Source: Vicia villosa
Taxonomy: Eukaryota > Streptophyta > Magnoliopsida > Fabales > Fabaceae
Direction: 5' to 3'
NCBI RefSeq assembly: GCF_029867415.1
Contig: NW_026706150.1
Location: 186,001-250,000, forward strand
Length of the DNA stretch: 64,000 nt
This document shows, piece after piece, positions 34,190 through 45,433 of the stretch. Within the stretch, counting starts at the first letter, position 1. Every line of letters starts with the position of its first letter. The translations under genes were made by a program, and so were the position numbers. Below the pieces are notes generated by a model. That model was given only the letters and a program-made list of their open reading frames with translations. It ran no database searches and was not told where the DNA came from.

Positions 34190-36100
34190 TAGTGACCAAC
34201 TTAGGCTTTCATCTAGAGTCTTCACATGGAAGGGTATGGCCAAAACAATTCCCTTTACCTACAGGGGCTTAATATCCATGTCCTTTAACTGCATGATAAG
34301 GGAGACTATGTTATCTCCATGGCCTTTCCTTTTTCTTCCTCTTGATCTTGCTACAAATCAATATATATCCTTTTATCAATCAGATAACTTGGCGCTTATC
34401 ATCACTGTGGACATTATGGTATTTCAGCTTGAGATGCCACTGAGTCAAAGGTTGCCACGAAGGGTCTGACCAATACCGTCGTAGATGCTTTTGCAAGGAA
34501 CTACTAGGAATTGTGAGTCGATCGTCCTGATGTCTCTTCCCTCTCCTAGAGTGATTATTAGTTTCATGTACTCCCAGGGATGGATTATTGTGTCATTGAA
34601 TGCATGTAGGTCGGGTCCTTCATAGGGATAAAATTTCTATATTTTAACCCTAATTACTCAAAGAGGTTCGAGTGCATGATATCGTAGGAACTTTCGACAT
34701 CAACAAGGACTCGGGAAACATCAAAGTTGATGACGGTAGCCATTTTCAGCAAAGTGACGGTCTCGTTTGGGATCCATATTACCTTCTAACTATCCAGAGA
34801 CCTAATGATAGGTTTTTCTGGTTCCCTGGTCGAAGTTTCTTCCTCTCTTTTGTTTATGGCCATCAGCTCGACGATTTTTCTCTTCATTGTCCCTTTGGAG
34901 GACTTCCTTATTCTTTGAAGATTTCTAGTAATGATAGTAATGTATCAGTGTTTCCCTTTCTAGTCTTCCTTTTCACTGTTGATATCATTACCTTCTTTAG
35001 CCCCAGTAGCAACTTCAACAATCTTCTTGGGGGATTATTTTGTGTAAGGGAAACATTTCTTATTTCGTTAATTTTTTGGCTCCTACGCCCCCTATTATTG
35101 TCTCGGCCTCTCTTCCAGCTTTTATCCATGGTGTATTCAAAAAGTCACCCTTTCTTGATCAATTCTTCTATTGCATTTTTCATCTCAATGCAACCATTTG
35201 TGTGTGAATCTTGTGGAATCGATAGTGTTTAGACTTTTCTGACCTACATGACTCCTTGATCTGGTAGAGATTCTTGATCCTAACTTCTTTGAATTCAGTG
35301 CTCACATATTCTTTTTGATTTTTCTCCCTTGAATTGTTTAGAGGAGCGTAAGAGTCGAACCGTGATCAAGGTATGCGATCCCCTTCTTATTTGCGGAAAC
35401 CTCCATCTCTTTCTGGTCCTTAGTGGTGCCCAGAGTTCCATGCTCCTCTGCCTCTTTACTTTTCCTCGACCATAAGCTTTTCTTCATGGTTGATATACGG
35501 TTGTTCCCTACTTAAAAAATCATTTAGGATGCAAGCTCCCTCAAAATCCAGTGTTTCCCAAATCATATTATCCAGCCTCAACCCTTTCTCGAACATTTAT
35601 CATTCCAATATGTTATTTGTGCCCCCTATGGCTACTTCCACTTAATGAAAGAGTCAATGTATTTGTGTAAAGTTTATTTCTTTCACTGAATGACCTCACT
35701 AAGGACAACCACTTTTATTGGTTATCGCTTTCATGTAATGAGTTAGGTTGTGAAGTATTTATAAAGTTCTTTCCACGGATTTATGATCTCATCAAGTAGG
35801 ATATTGAATCATGTTATGCATCTATGATAAAAGTGAGTGCAAAGAGTGTGCACTTTACTGCCCTTTGGGCGTGGCAGCAGTCCAGATAGTCGTCAACATG
35901 CTCGACGTGCTTGTTTGAATTTATGGTTTTGTCATAGCTCAGTAACTTCACATGCTTCTCTAGTTACCTTTGAATCCTACTACTGGATATGCGAGTAGAT
36001 AGAGGATTTCTTTTTCGCTCTAGAATCGAAGCATCTTTTTCATACATCTCCCTTCTTCAGGATCGATGGGAAAAGTCATATGTTTTTTGTAATGGTTGCA
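34190..36100 (-). pseudogene. Decayed Ty3/gypsy gag-protease
   Basis: Read on the minus strand in broken frames. From the right, about 36060-35500 gives gag-like helical text. About 35330-35150 gives KHYRFHKIH followed by a KMQ..N..RKG block, matching the usual gag C-terminal Cys/His-type region of Tat-lineage elements in degraded form. About 34770-34660 gives RVLVDVESSYDIMH, the retropepsin block with the catalytic D present but the following G changed to E. Many stops. It lies tail to tail with the gag-like fragment at 31860-33010, so these are pieces of different insertions or a rearranged one. Confidence 0.55.
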
Positions 36101-36729
36101 AGCTGGCGACCTCGAGGTCTCTCCTCATGATGTTGTTGCCTTAACAAATTTTAGCTCAGGAATAACAATTAGATTGTCTTGGAAAGTCGTCTCTCACACA
36201 ATATTATTCCGTGGAGTAACATCCTACAAGTTCTCTTCAATCGTGAATAACCTCTCTTTCAAGAATTGTGATTTATGTTGTTACACCAAACATTATTCAG
36301 CAAATCAATGGTTTTCTGTATTTTGAGGTTGGCCCGTAATAGGTGAATGTTAGAGAGCATTTCTTGCCTAGGTAGCACAGGTAGTAGTGAAGGTCGATGA
36401 GATGGTTCGTCTTGGTGAATTTATTGCACATACCATAAAATTAAGAGCTTGGAATGCTACTTAACTAACTTTCAGTGGTGTAGGATCTTGTTGTGCACGG
36501 TTAGAATGAGTCGTCGCAAAAAAATGGATTGTCTTCTATTTTAGGAGGAGGAGGAAGAGATGGAATAGTAACAGCTCCGACAACATCTTACTGTTGAATG
36601 ACGGATCGAGTGACTTTGGATACCATCATAGTTGATGAATCTAAGAATGAATGTGTTAGATGATGTTGAAACTGTGAGAAAGAATATCAAAAAATTGAGA
36701 TTTGGACTTTTCAATGAAAGGAGATGTGA

Positions 36730-37170
36730 GATATTGGATCGAACTCTAGTATGGTCGAAAGGTAGCTACTTGGTTCGACAGGATTAAGCATGAAGTCGAA
36801 GGTTGTTCACATGCTTGTGTCGAAGATGCTAGGGTTGTTAGCATGTTAAATTAGGTTTAGTGTTTAAACCCTAATTTATTAAGTTAGCTTGTTTATTAAG
36901 TTGGCTTGTGTAATGGGCCTTGTGGAAAAAGCCCATTAGTGAGTATGTTAGGTTTTATTATAAATAGCATACTAGTCTCTCATCATTGCAACACAGCAAA
37001 TCCTAATTTAGGGTGAGAGAGGTTATTTGTTATTCTTGTAAACTTGTAATCTTGTTTTCTAAGAGGAAGTAAAAGAATAGCAGTTATAACCAATTCTTAT
37101 GTTCTTCTTCTTTCTTATTCTTTATTCTTTCTTTGCACTATACTTTGTTCTTGGCGTCGAATTCACAACA
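36730..37170 (+). repeat. 5' LTR-like region of Copia3
   Basis: It ends CACAACA at 37170 directly before the primer-site-like TGGTTCGGTGAGC (37174). It has a TATA box and a CT-rich leader. The start is uncertain, because no 3' LTR survives for comparison. A copy of GTTCGA/TCGAA words is scattered through it, as in the coding part. Confidence 0.5.
36958..36967 (+). promoter_or_regulatory. TATA box of Copia3 LTR
   Basis: TTATAAATAG, about 200 bp upstream of the LTR end, followed by a leader with CTTCTTCTTTC. Confidence 0.5.
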
Positions 37171-37186
37171 AATTGGTTCGGTGAGC

Positions 37187-39076
37187 ATGGAAAAGATGCC
37201 TTCAACAAAGTATGAGATTGAAAAGTTCACTGGAGTGAACGATTTCGGTCTGTGGCGCTTGAAGATGAAAGCCCCAGTGGTTCAGCAGGGTTGTTTGGAA
37301 GCGTTGAAGGGTGCGGCGGCTATGGACGTTGCGTTAACGGAAAGAGAGAAGACAACCATGATCGAGAAAGCACACAACGCAATTTCGTTGAGCCTTGGTG
37401 ATAAGGTTCTTCGACAGGTATCAAAGGAGACGACGACATCACGGTTATGGGTGAAACTTGAAAGTTGGTACATGACCAAATCGCTGGTAAATCGACTCTA
37501 CCTGAAGCAAGCTTTATATTCATTTAAGATGATTGAAGATAAAGTGTTGGTTGAGCAGTTGGATATGTTCAACAAGCTGATTCTTGATCTTGAAAATATT
37601 GATGTGAAGATCGATGATGAAGATCAAACGCTATTACTATTGTGCGCTTTGCCTCGATCACATGCTCACTTCAAAGAAACTCTCTTGTATAGAAGGGAGT
37701 CCCTGATCTTTGAAGAAGTTCAATCAGCCATGTATTCTAAGGACTTGAACGAACGAAAGGAGCATAAATCTTCGACTGTTGGTGAAGGTTTGGCCGTTAA
37801 AGGAAAATTCTCGCGTAAGGATGGTAAGTTCGACAAGAAGAAGGGCAAAAGCCAGTCGAAGTCTTACAGTGGCGAAGCATCTGGCATTCGATGCTATCAT
37901 TGTAAGAAGGAGGGTCACACAAGAAAGATGTGCCCTGAACGCCTGAAAGATCACGGAGGTAAGGATAATGGCAATGCAGCCATTGTTCAAGATGATTTCG
38001 AATCATCTGATGTCCTTGTGGTTTCGAGCAGTGACTCTAGGAAGAAGTGGATTATGCATTCAGGTTGCACTTGGCACATGACTCCAAACAAAGACTTGTT
38101 CGAGGAATTATGTGATCAAGATGGTGGATTAGTACTGCTGGGAAACAACAAAGCTTGCAAGATTGCAGGTGTTGGATCTGTGAGATTCAAGCTCCATGAT
38201 GAGTCAATAAGGTTGTTAACAGAAGTCAGGCATGTTCCTGATTTGAAGAGAAATCTGCTTTCTCTTGGTGAATTCGACAAGAAAGGATATGTTTTCCAAG
38301 GGGAGAAAAGTATCCTAAGAGTCATGAAGGGGTCGAAGGAAGTCTTGAGAGGCGTGAAGAAACAAGGCTTGTATACCCTTGAGGCTGAAGTTGTAAGTGG
38401 TTCGACAAATGTTGCATCCACGAAACCTTTGTCAAAGACAAAAATCTGGCATATGAGATTGAGCCATGTCAGTGAAAGGGGTCTGGTCGAAGTAGGGAAA
38501 CAAAATCTGCTTGGTGGAGACAAAGTCGAAAAGCTGAAATTTTGTGAACCCTGTGTACTTGGTAAATCTTGCAGAGTGAAGTTCAACAAAGGTAAACAAA
38601 GAACACATGGATCCCTTGATTATATCCATGTTGATCTTTGGGGGCCTGCAAGGTGTCCATCACATTCAGGAGCAAGGTATTTTCTATCCATAGTTGATGA
38701 TTATTCCAGGAAGTTATGGGTATTCATCCAGAAGACTAAGGATGAAACTTTTGAGAATTTCAAAAGTTGGAAGACTCTGGTCGAAAATCAGACTGGCAGG
38801 AAGGTCAAGAGGTTGAGAACCGATAATGGCCTTGAATTTTGCAATGAGGCGTTCGACAGTTTTTGTGCTATCTCTGGTATTGCAAGGCATAGAACTACTA
38901 CAGGTACTCCACAGCAAAATGGTTTGGCTGAAAGTTTTAATCTAACTATTTTGGAGAGAGTCAGATGCATGTTGAATAGTGCCAGATTAAGGAAGGTGTT
39001 TTAGGCTGAGGCTGTTTCGACAGCAATATATCTGATAGACAGATGTCCTTCGACAACATTAGATATGAAGACACCT
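37187..39076 (+). pseudogene. Copia3 (TNT1-like) polyprotein, 5' half: Gag, protease, integrase
   Basis: The start ATG at 37187 (MEKMPSTKYEIEKF) follows the primer site by only a few bases. Gag occupies the first about 230 residues. The CCHC knuckle CYHCKKEGHTRKMC lies near 37892. The protease block reads IMHSGCTWHMT at about 38051: the catalytic Asp of D-S-G is His here (38057-38059). Integrase follows with H..H..C..C (about 38440-38570), the D-D-E region with VDDYSR, RTDNGLEF and PQQNGLAE, and stops at a TAG (39002-39004) where Trp is usual. The frame continues to TLDMKTPE, then joins Copia2 LTR sequence at 39077. The RT start and the integrase C-terminus are absent. Confidence 0.85.
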
Positions 39077-39953
39077 GAAGCACTGAAGTTCTCATGGTAT
39101 CACGCTAAACACTTCAAATTCAGAAGACAAGAAGATGCTCTGCACCAAGCTGTAACTCTGATTCTGATTATTCAAATGTTGTATTCACAAAATCAAAGAT
39201 CAGAAGTTAGTACTAGATGACAGGCTACGAAGTCTATCTCTGACTGACAAAAGGAACGTTAGAAGCTACAAAAGGCAAAGTCAGTAAAAGCAGAGAAAAG
39301 CATGGCTCGAGGTAGTTGACAAAACAGTGAAAACATTAAATACAAAGCTGACTAGTCAAGCAACACATTAAATGCACTTCAACGGTCATCTTCTCAAAAT
39401 GCCTATATATATGAAGTTCTGATCAAAAGCTATAAAAAAAATTCTTGCAAACGATCTGAAACGTTGCTGAAATCAATTCAAACGAACTTCATCTTCAACC
39501 TCACTTTCATTGTAATATCTTAGTGAGAATTAAGCTTAGAACATAAGAGAAATATCACAGTTGTGATTATAGCTTTTTAAGAAGCATTTGAATACTCTTG
39601 TAAACATTTATTTTACATTGATTTGTAAAAGGTTCCTAGAGTGATCAAGTTGTGATCAGTAGACTCTAGAAGACTTAGAAGTTTCTAAGTGTTGATTTCC
39701 TAGAGTGATCAAGGTGTGCTCAGTATACTCTAGAAGACTTGGAGTGTTTCTAAGTGGATAACCATTGTAATCAAGATTAATCAGTGGATTAAATCCTCAT
39801 TTGAGGTAAATCACTCTAAGGGGGTGGACTGGATTAGTTTCGTTAACAACGAACCAGGATAAAAGTATTGTGTTCATTATTTTTGTCTTAAGAGTTTTTA
39901 AAGTCACACTTATTCAACCCCCCCCCCCTTTCTAAGTGTTTTTCTATCCTTCA
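39077..39953 (+). repeat. Copia2 5' LTR, 5'-truncated
   Basis: Matches 49110-49986 of the 3' LTR and ends CTATCCTTCA. It contains the LTR TATA box CTATATATATG near 39402. The missing 5' part equals 48840-49109 of the other LTR. Confidence 0.88.
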
Positions 39954-39955
39954 AC

Positions 39956-39967
39956 TGGCATCAGAGC
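39956..39967 (+). other. Primer-binding site of Copia2, tRNA-Met type
   Basis: TGGCATCAGAGC two bases after the LTR end. It differs from the canonical TGGTATCAGAGC at one base. Confidence 0.8.
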
Positions 39968-40036
39968 ACCGGTTCTAGGTGCAAGCACTTAACCGTGTTA
40001 GAAAAAGATTCAGGGTGAGAAAAACACAAAGTCAAT

Positions 40037-43000
40037 ATGGTTGATATTGTTACATCCACTTCTACATCTACTTCAAATGATCAACACAACAATGGAAATG
40101 GAAATGAATATTCTAGACCACCAGTATTTGATGGTGAAAACTTTGAATACTGGAAAGACAGATTAGAAAGTTATTTTATGGGTCTAGATGGTGATTTGTG
40201 GGACTTGCTTGTGGATGGTTACAAACATCCAGTGAATGATAGTGGAGCAAAGATGTCAAGACAAGAGATGAGTGATGATCAAAAGAAACAATTCAAAAAT
40301 CATCATAAGTCTAGGACTATTCTGCTGAATGCTATTTCTCATTCTGAATATGAGAAGATATCAAACAGAGATACTGCCCATGACATCTTTGAATCATTGA
40401 AGGTAATTCCCAAGTCAAAGAGACTAAAGCTCTGGCATTAATCCAGAAGTATGAAGCCTTCAAGATGGAGGATGATGAAAACATTGAAACAATGTTCTCA
40501 AGATTTCAAACCTTGACAGCTGGATTAAGAGTGCTTGACAAGGGTTATACAAAGGCTGATCATGTCAAGAAGATCATCAGAAGCTTGCCCAGAAGATGGG
40601 GCCCAATGGTGACTGCATTCAAGATAGCAAAGAATCTGAATGAAGTCTCTTTGGAAGAGCTGATCAGCACCTTGAGGAGTCATGAAATAGAGCTGAATGC
40701 TAATGAACCTCAAAAGAAAGGTAAGTGTATTGCTTTAAAGTATTTAAATAAAAAATTCACTAACGCTTTTCAGACGGAGGAAGAAGATTCTGAAGAATCA
40801 GAATCAGAAGAAGAAGAAGAAGAAGAAGAAGAAGAACTGTCCATGATCTCCAGAAGGGTTAACCAACTCTGGAAGAGTAAACAAAGTAAGTTCAAGAACT
40901 TCAGAAGTTCCAAGAAGCCTGAAAGAGGAGAATCTTCTGGAATCAGAAGATCTGACAAAAAGAAGGTCACGTGCTTTGAGTGCAAGGAGCCAGGACATTA
41001 CAAAAGTGAGTGTCCAAAGCTTCAGAGGGAGAAACCCAAGAAGAAGTTCCAGAAGAAGAAAGGTCTTATGGCAACTTGGGATGATTCAGATTCATCAGAA
41101 TCAGACTCTGAAGACGAGCAAGCCAACATAACATTGATGGCTACTGTGGATGCTGAATCAGAATCTACATCAGAATCAGACTCTGACTCTGAAGAGGTAT
41201 TTTCTGAACTATCTAGAGATGAGTTTGCTTACAGTTTAGCTGAAATTCTTGAAATCAAGGCTAAGCTTAGTATCAAGTACAAAAAGCTGAGAAAGCTCTT
41301 TGTATCTGAAACTAAGAAGCTTGAATTAGAAAATTCTGAACTCAAAGAAAAGGCTTTAAAACTATCCAAAGATGCTGAGTCATCTTCTGGTTCAGGAAAA
41401 ATCTATTCTAAGCTTGAACAATATTCTTAAAGAATGTGACTTGAGTTTCAGGAAATTCTTATCTAGAGGTATTGGTAGAAGTCAACTTGCCTCTATGATA
41501 TATGTTGTAAGTGGAAACAAGAGAGTTGGCATAGGTTATGAGGGTGAAACCCCATACAAACTTGAACTTGTAGATGATATGAAAATCACATACAAGCCAT
41601 TGTATGATCAGTTCAAGTATGGCCACTCCCATGATATTAGGCTCACCTCACATGCTAAAAGCTTTCACATTACACACACAAAGAAGCATGTGACACAAAA
41701 TAGAAAATATCATGTTGCTTAACCTAAGGAATATCATGTTGTACCTCCTGTAAATTATCATGCTAAACCCAGGTTCAATCAGAACTTGAGGAAAACTAAC
41801 AAGAAAGGACAAAAAGATGTGGGTACCTAAGGAGAAGATAATTTCTGTTGCAGATATCCTTGGCAGCAAAGAAGAAAAAGCAAAACATGTCATGGTACCT
41901 GGACTCTGGGTGCTCGCGGCACATGACGGGAAAAAGGTCTATGTTCCAAGACCTGGTGCTTAAGTCTGCTGGAGAAGTAAAGTTTCGAGGAGATCAGAAG
42001 GGCAAGATTATTGGCTCAGGAACCACAAGTACTGGTAACTCTCCTTCCATATCTAATGTACTTCTTGTAGAAGTATTAGCTCATAACTTATTGTCCATAA
42101 GTCAATTAAGTGACAATGGTTATGACATAATCTTCAATCAAAAGTCTTGCAAAGCTGTAAGTCAGAAGGATGGCTCAATCCTATTTATAGGCAAGAGAAA
42201 GAACAACATTTACAAGATTGATCTTCAAGATCTTAAGAATCAGAAGGTAACTTGTCTAATGTCTGTTAGCGAAGAGCAATGGGTCTGGCACAGAAGATTA
42301 GGCCATGCTAGTTTGAGAAAGATTTCTCAGATTAACAAACTAAATCTGGTCAGAGGACTCCCTAATCTGAAATATAAATCATATGCTCTTTGCGAAGCAT
42401 GTCAGAAAGGGAAGTTTTCCAAACCTGCATTCAAGTCTAAGAATGTTGTTTCTTCCTCTAGGCCGCTAGAACTTCTGCACATTGATCTGTTTGGCCCAGT
42501 CAAAATCGCATCTGTCATAAGGAAGAAATATGGATTAGTCATCGTTGATGATTATAGCCGATGGACATGGGCAAAGTTCTTGAAACACAAGGATGAGTCT
42601 CATTCAGTGTTCTTTGACTTCTGCACTCAGATCCAATCTGAGAAAGAGAGTAAAATCATAAAGGTCAGAAGTGATCATGGTGGTGAATTTGAGAACAGAT
42701 TCTTTGAGATTTATTTCAAAGAAAATGGTATTGCCCATGATTTCTCTTGCCCTAGAACTCCACAGCAAAGTGGATTTGTAGAGCGAAAGAATAGGACTCT
42801 ACAAGAAATGGCCAGAACCATGATCAACGAGACAAATATGGCTAAGCACTTCTGGGCAGAAGCAATAAATACAACATGTTATATTCAGAATAGAATCTCC
42901 ATAAGACCTATTCTTAATAAGACTCCTTATGAATTGTGGAAGAACATAAAGCCCAACATTTCGTATTTTCATCCTTTTGGATGTATATGTTATATTATGA

Positions 43001-44952
43001 ACACTAAGGATCATCTGAGTAAGTTTGATTCTAAGGCACAGAAGTGTTTCCTTCTTGGATATTCTGAACGCTCAAAAGGCTACAGAGTATACAATACTGA
43101 AACACTGATTGTTGAAGAATCAATCAATATAAGATTTGATGATAAGCTTGGTCTTGAAAAGCCAAAGCAGTTTGAGAATTTTGCAGATATTGAAGTTTGT
43201 GACTCAGAAGCTGAAGAATCCAGAAGCAAGGCGTCAGAAGATCAAGTTGCTGCTTCATTGGAAATTTTCAGAATTTCTGAAGAACTAACGATCATAAGAT
43301 CTTCCAGACTCACCTCTGCTCACTCAAAAGATGTTATCCTTAGGAAGAAAGAAGATCCTATCAGAACCAGATCATTCCTTAAGAACAATGCAGAATGTCA
43401 ATTTGGTCTAGTATCTCTTATCAAGCCAACTTCTGTTGATCAAGCTCTGGAAGATGCAGACTGGATAATTGCCATGCAAGAAGAACTTAATCAGTTTACA
43501 AGGAATGACGTATGGGATCTTGTTCCTAGACCAAAAGGATTCAACATCATTGGAGCCAAGTGGGTCTTCAGAAACAAGCTAAGCGAAAAAAGAGAAGTTG
43601 TAAGAAACAAAGCCAGACTGGTTGCTCAGGGCTATAGTCAGCAAGAAGGGATAGACTATACAGAAACCTTTGCACCAGTGGCCAGGTTAGAATCTATTCG
43701 CTTATTGATTTCTTTTGCCACTCAACATAACATCACTCTATATCAGATGAATGTTAAGAGTGCCTTCTTAAATGGTTATATAGAAGAGGAAATATATGTC
43801 CACCAACCTCCTGGTTTTGAAGACTCTAAGTCTCCAGAACATGTTTTTAAATTAAAGAAATCATTATATGGATTGAAGCAAGCTCCTAGAGCTTGGTATG
43901 AAAGATTAAGTTCTTTCCTTCTGGATAATGGTTTCACTATAGGACAAGTGGATACTACTCTCTTTTGTAAAACCTTTAAGAAAGATATTTTAATTTATCA
44001 AATTTATGTTGATGATATTATCTTTGGAACCTCTAATGCTACACTTGGAAAGGAGTTTGCTATGTCTATGCAGGCTGAGTTTGAGATGAGCATGATGGGA
44101 TAACTCAAGTACTTTCTTGGGATTCAAATTAATCAAACTTCTGATGGAACATATGTTCATCAAACCAAGTACGTGAAAGAACTTCTGAAGAAGTTTAATC
44201 TTTCTGAAAGCAAGGAAGCAAAAACTCCTATGCATCTAACGTGTGTCCTAGGTAAGAATGAGGTAAGTAAGAAGGTAGATCAGAAGCTCTACAGAGGTAT
44301 GATTGGATCTCTTCTATATCTTACTGCTTCTAGGCCCGACATTTTATTCAGTGTTTGTCTGTGTGCAAGATTCCAATCATATCCTAGAGAATCTCACTTA
44401 ACAGCTATTAAGAGAATTCTGAGGTATCTGAAAGGTACTACTAATGTTGGTTTAGTCTACAGAAGATCTGAAGAATACAACTTAGTAGGATTCTGTGATG
44501 CTGATTACGCTGGAGATAGAGTTGAAAGGAAAAGTACTTCTGGAAGTTGTCAATTTCTTGGAAGTCACCTGATCTCTTGGTACAGCAAGAAGCAAGCTAC
44601 CATTGCCCTCTCTACAACAGAAGCAGAATATGTTGCTGCTGCTGGATGTAGTACACAGGTGCTCTGGATGAAGAGTCGGCTAGAAGATTATCAGATATAT
44701 GAGAGTAACATTCCTATCTTCTGTGATAATACTTCTTCTATATGTTTATCTAAGATTCCAATCTTACATTCCAAATCTAAACATATTGAGATTAAACATC
44801 ATTTCATTAGGGACTATGTTCAGAAGGGTGTTCTATCTTTAAACTTTGTTGATACAGACCATCAATGGGCTGATATCTTTACAAAACCCCTTGCTGAAGA
44901 TAGGTTTAAGTTCATTCTGAAGAATATCAGTATGGATTTATGCCCAGAATGA
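40037..44952 (+). pseudogene. Copia2 Gag-Pol polyprotein, inactivated
   Basis: The ATG at 40037 begins a SIRE-type Gag. The frame breaks near 40396 (small deletion), again near 41410, and a TAA at 41720 and further frame changes precede the protease block. Recognisable parts: CCHC knuckle CFECKEPGHYKSEC near 40972, an acidic D/E/S-rich linker, protease LDSGCSRHM near 41900, integrase HHCC and catalytic D (about 42483), D (about 42672) and E (about 42785), RT with YVDD near 44006, a TAA at 44101-44103 after MSMMG, and RNase H (about 44500-44900) with TTEAEY, CDNTSS and IEIKHHF. The catalytic residues are mostly kept, but the frame is broken at least four times. Confidence 0.88.
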
Positions 44953-45125
44953 GAAGATGAGAAGTTCTGATATATGGACTAGTTTTGAAATGCTCAGTTT
45001 ATTTCTTTTATAAGAAGTTCTGATGGTTAGTCAGTTAGATATTCTGATTCTGTTATTGCTAACGTTTCATATGTCTAAGTTGACTCGGAATCTCTTTTAA
45101 AGCAAAACAGCTGTCACTAGCTTTC

Positions 45126-45145
45126 CAGAAGATGAACACGTGTTC
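45126..45145 (+). promoter_or_regulatory. G-box-like palindrome upstream of Copia2 third ORF
   Basis: GAACACGTGTTC is a perfect 12-bp palindrome containing CACGTG, about 175 bp upstream of the TATA box at 45314. Binding by bZIP/bHLH factors is a guess from the core word. Confidence 0.35.
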
Positions 45146-45313
45146 ACTCTAAGGGACAAGCATGCGTGTAGTTGATGAGACGCCGCCCTAGGTAACTGTG
45201 CAAATCATTTCAAATATCACGTTTTTCCCTAATGTTACTCGTCATTAAATGCATTTGATTTTCTGTAATCTTGTCCATTCAGAAACATATGGCATTTCAT
45301 TTCAAATCCGTGC

Positions 45314-45323
45314 CTATATAAAC
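45314..45323 (+). promoter_or_regulatory. Candidate internal promoter TATA box, Copia2
   Basis: CTATATAAAC lies 120 bp upstream of the third-ORF ATG and about 360 bp after the pol stop. It is followed at plausible distance by a CT-rich leader (ATTCTCTCTCCTTG, CATCTCTCTCG). The same TATA word drives the LTR of Ogre1. It suggests a separate mRNA for the third ORF. Confidence 0.55.
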
Positions 45324-45433
45324 TCATCTCCATAACATTTCATCTTTTTACATTCTCTCTCCTTGTTCATCATTTTTCATCTCTCTCGTTTTGCATAAAC
45401 CCTAGTTCTAAACCCGAATCTCAGTGTGTATTC

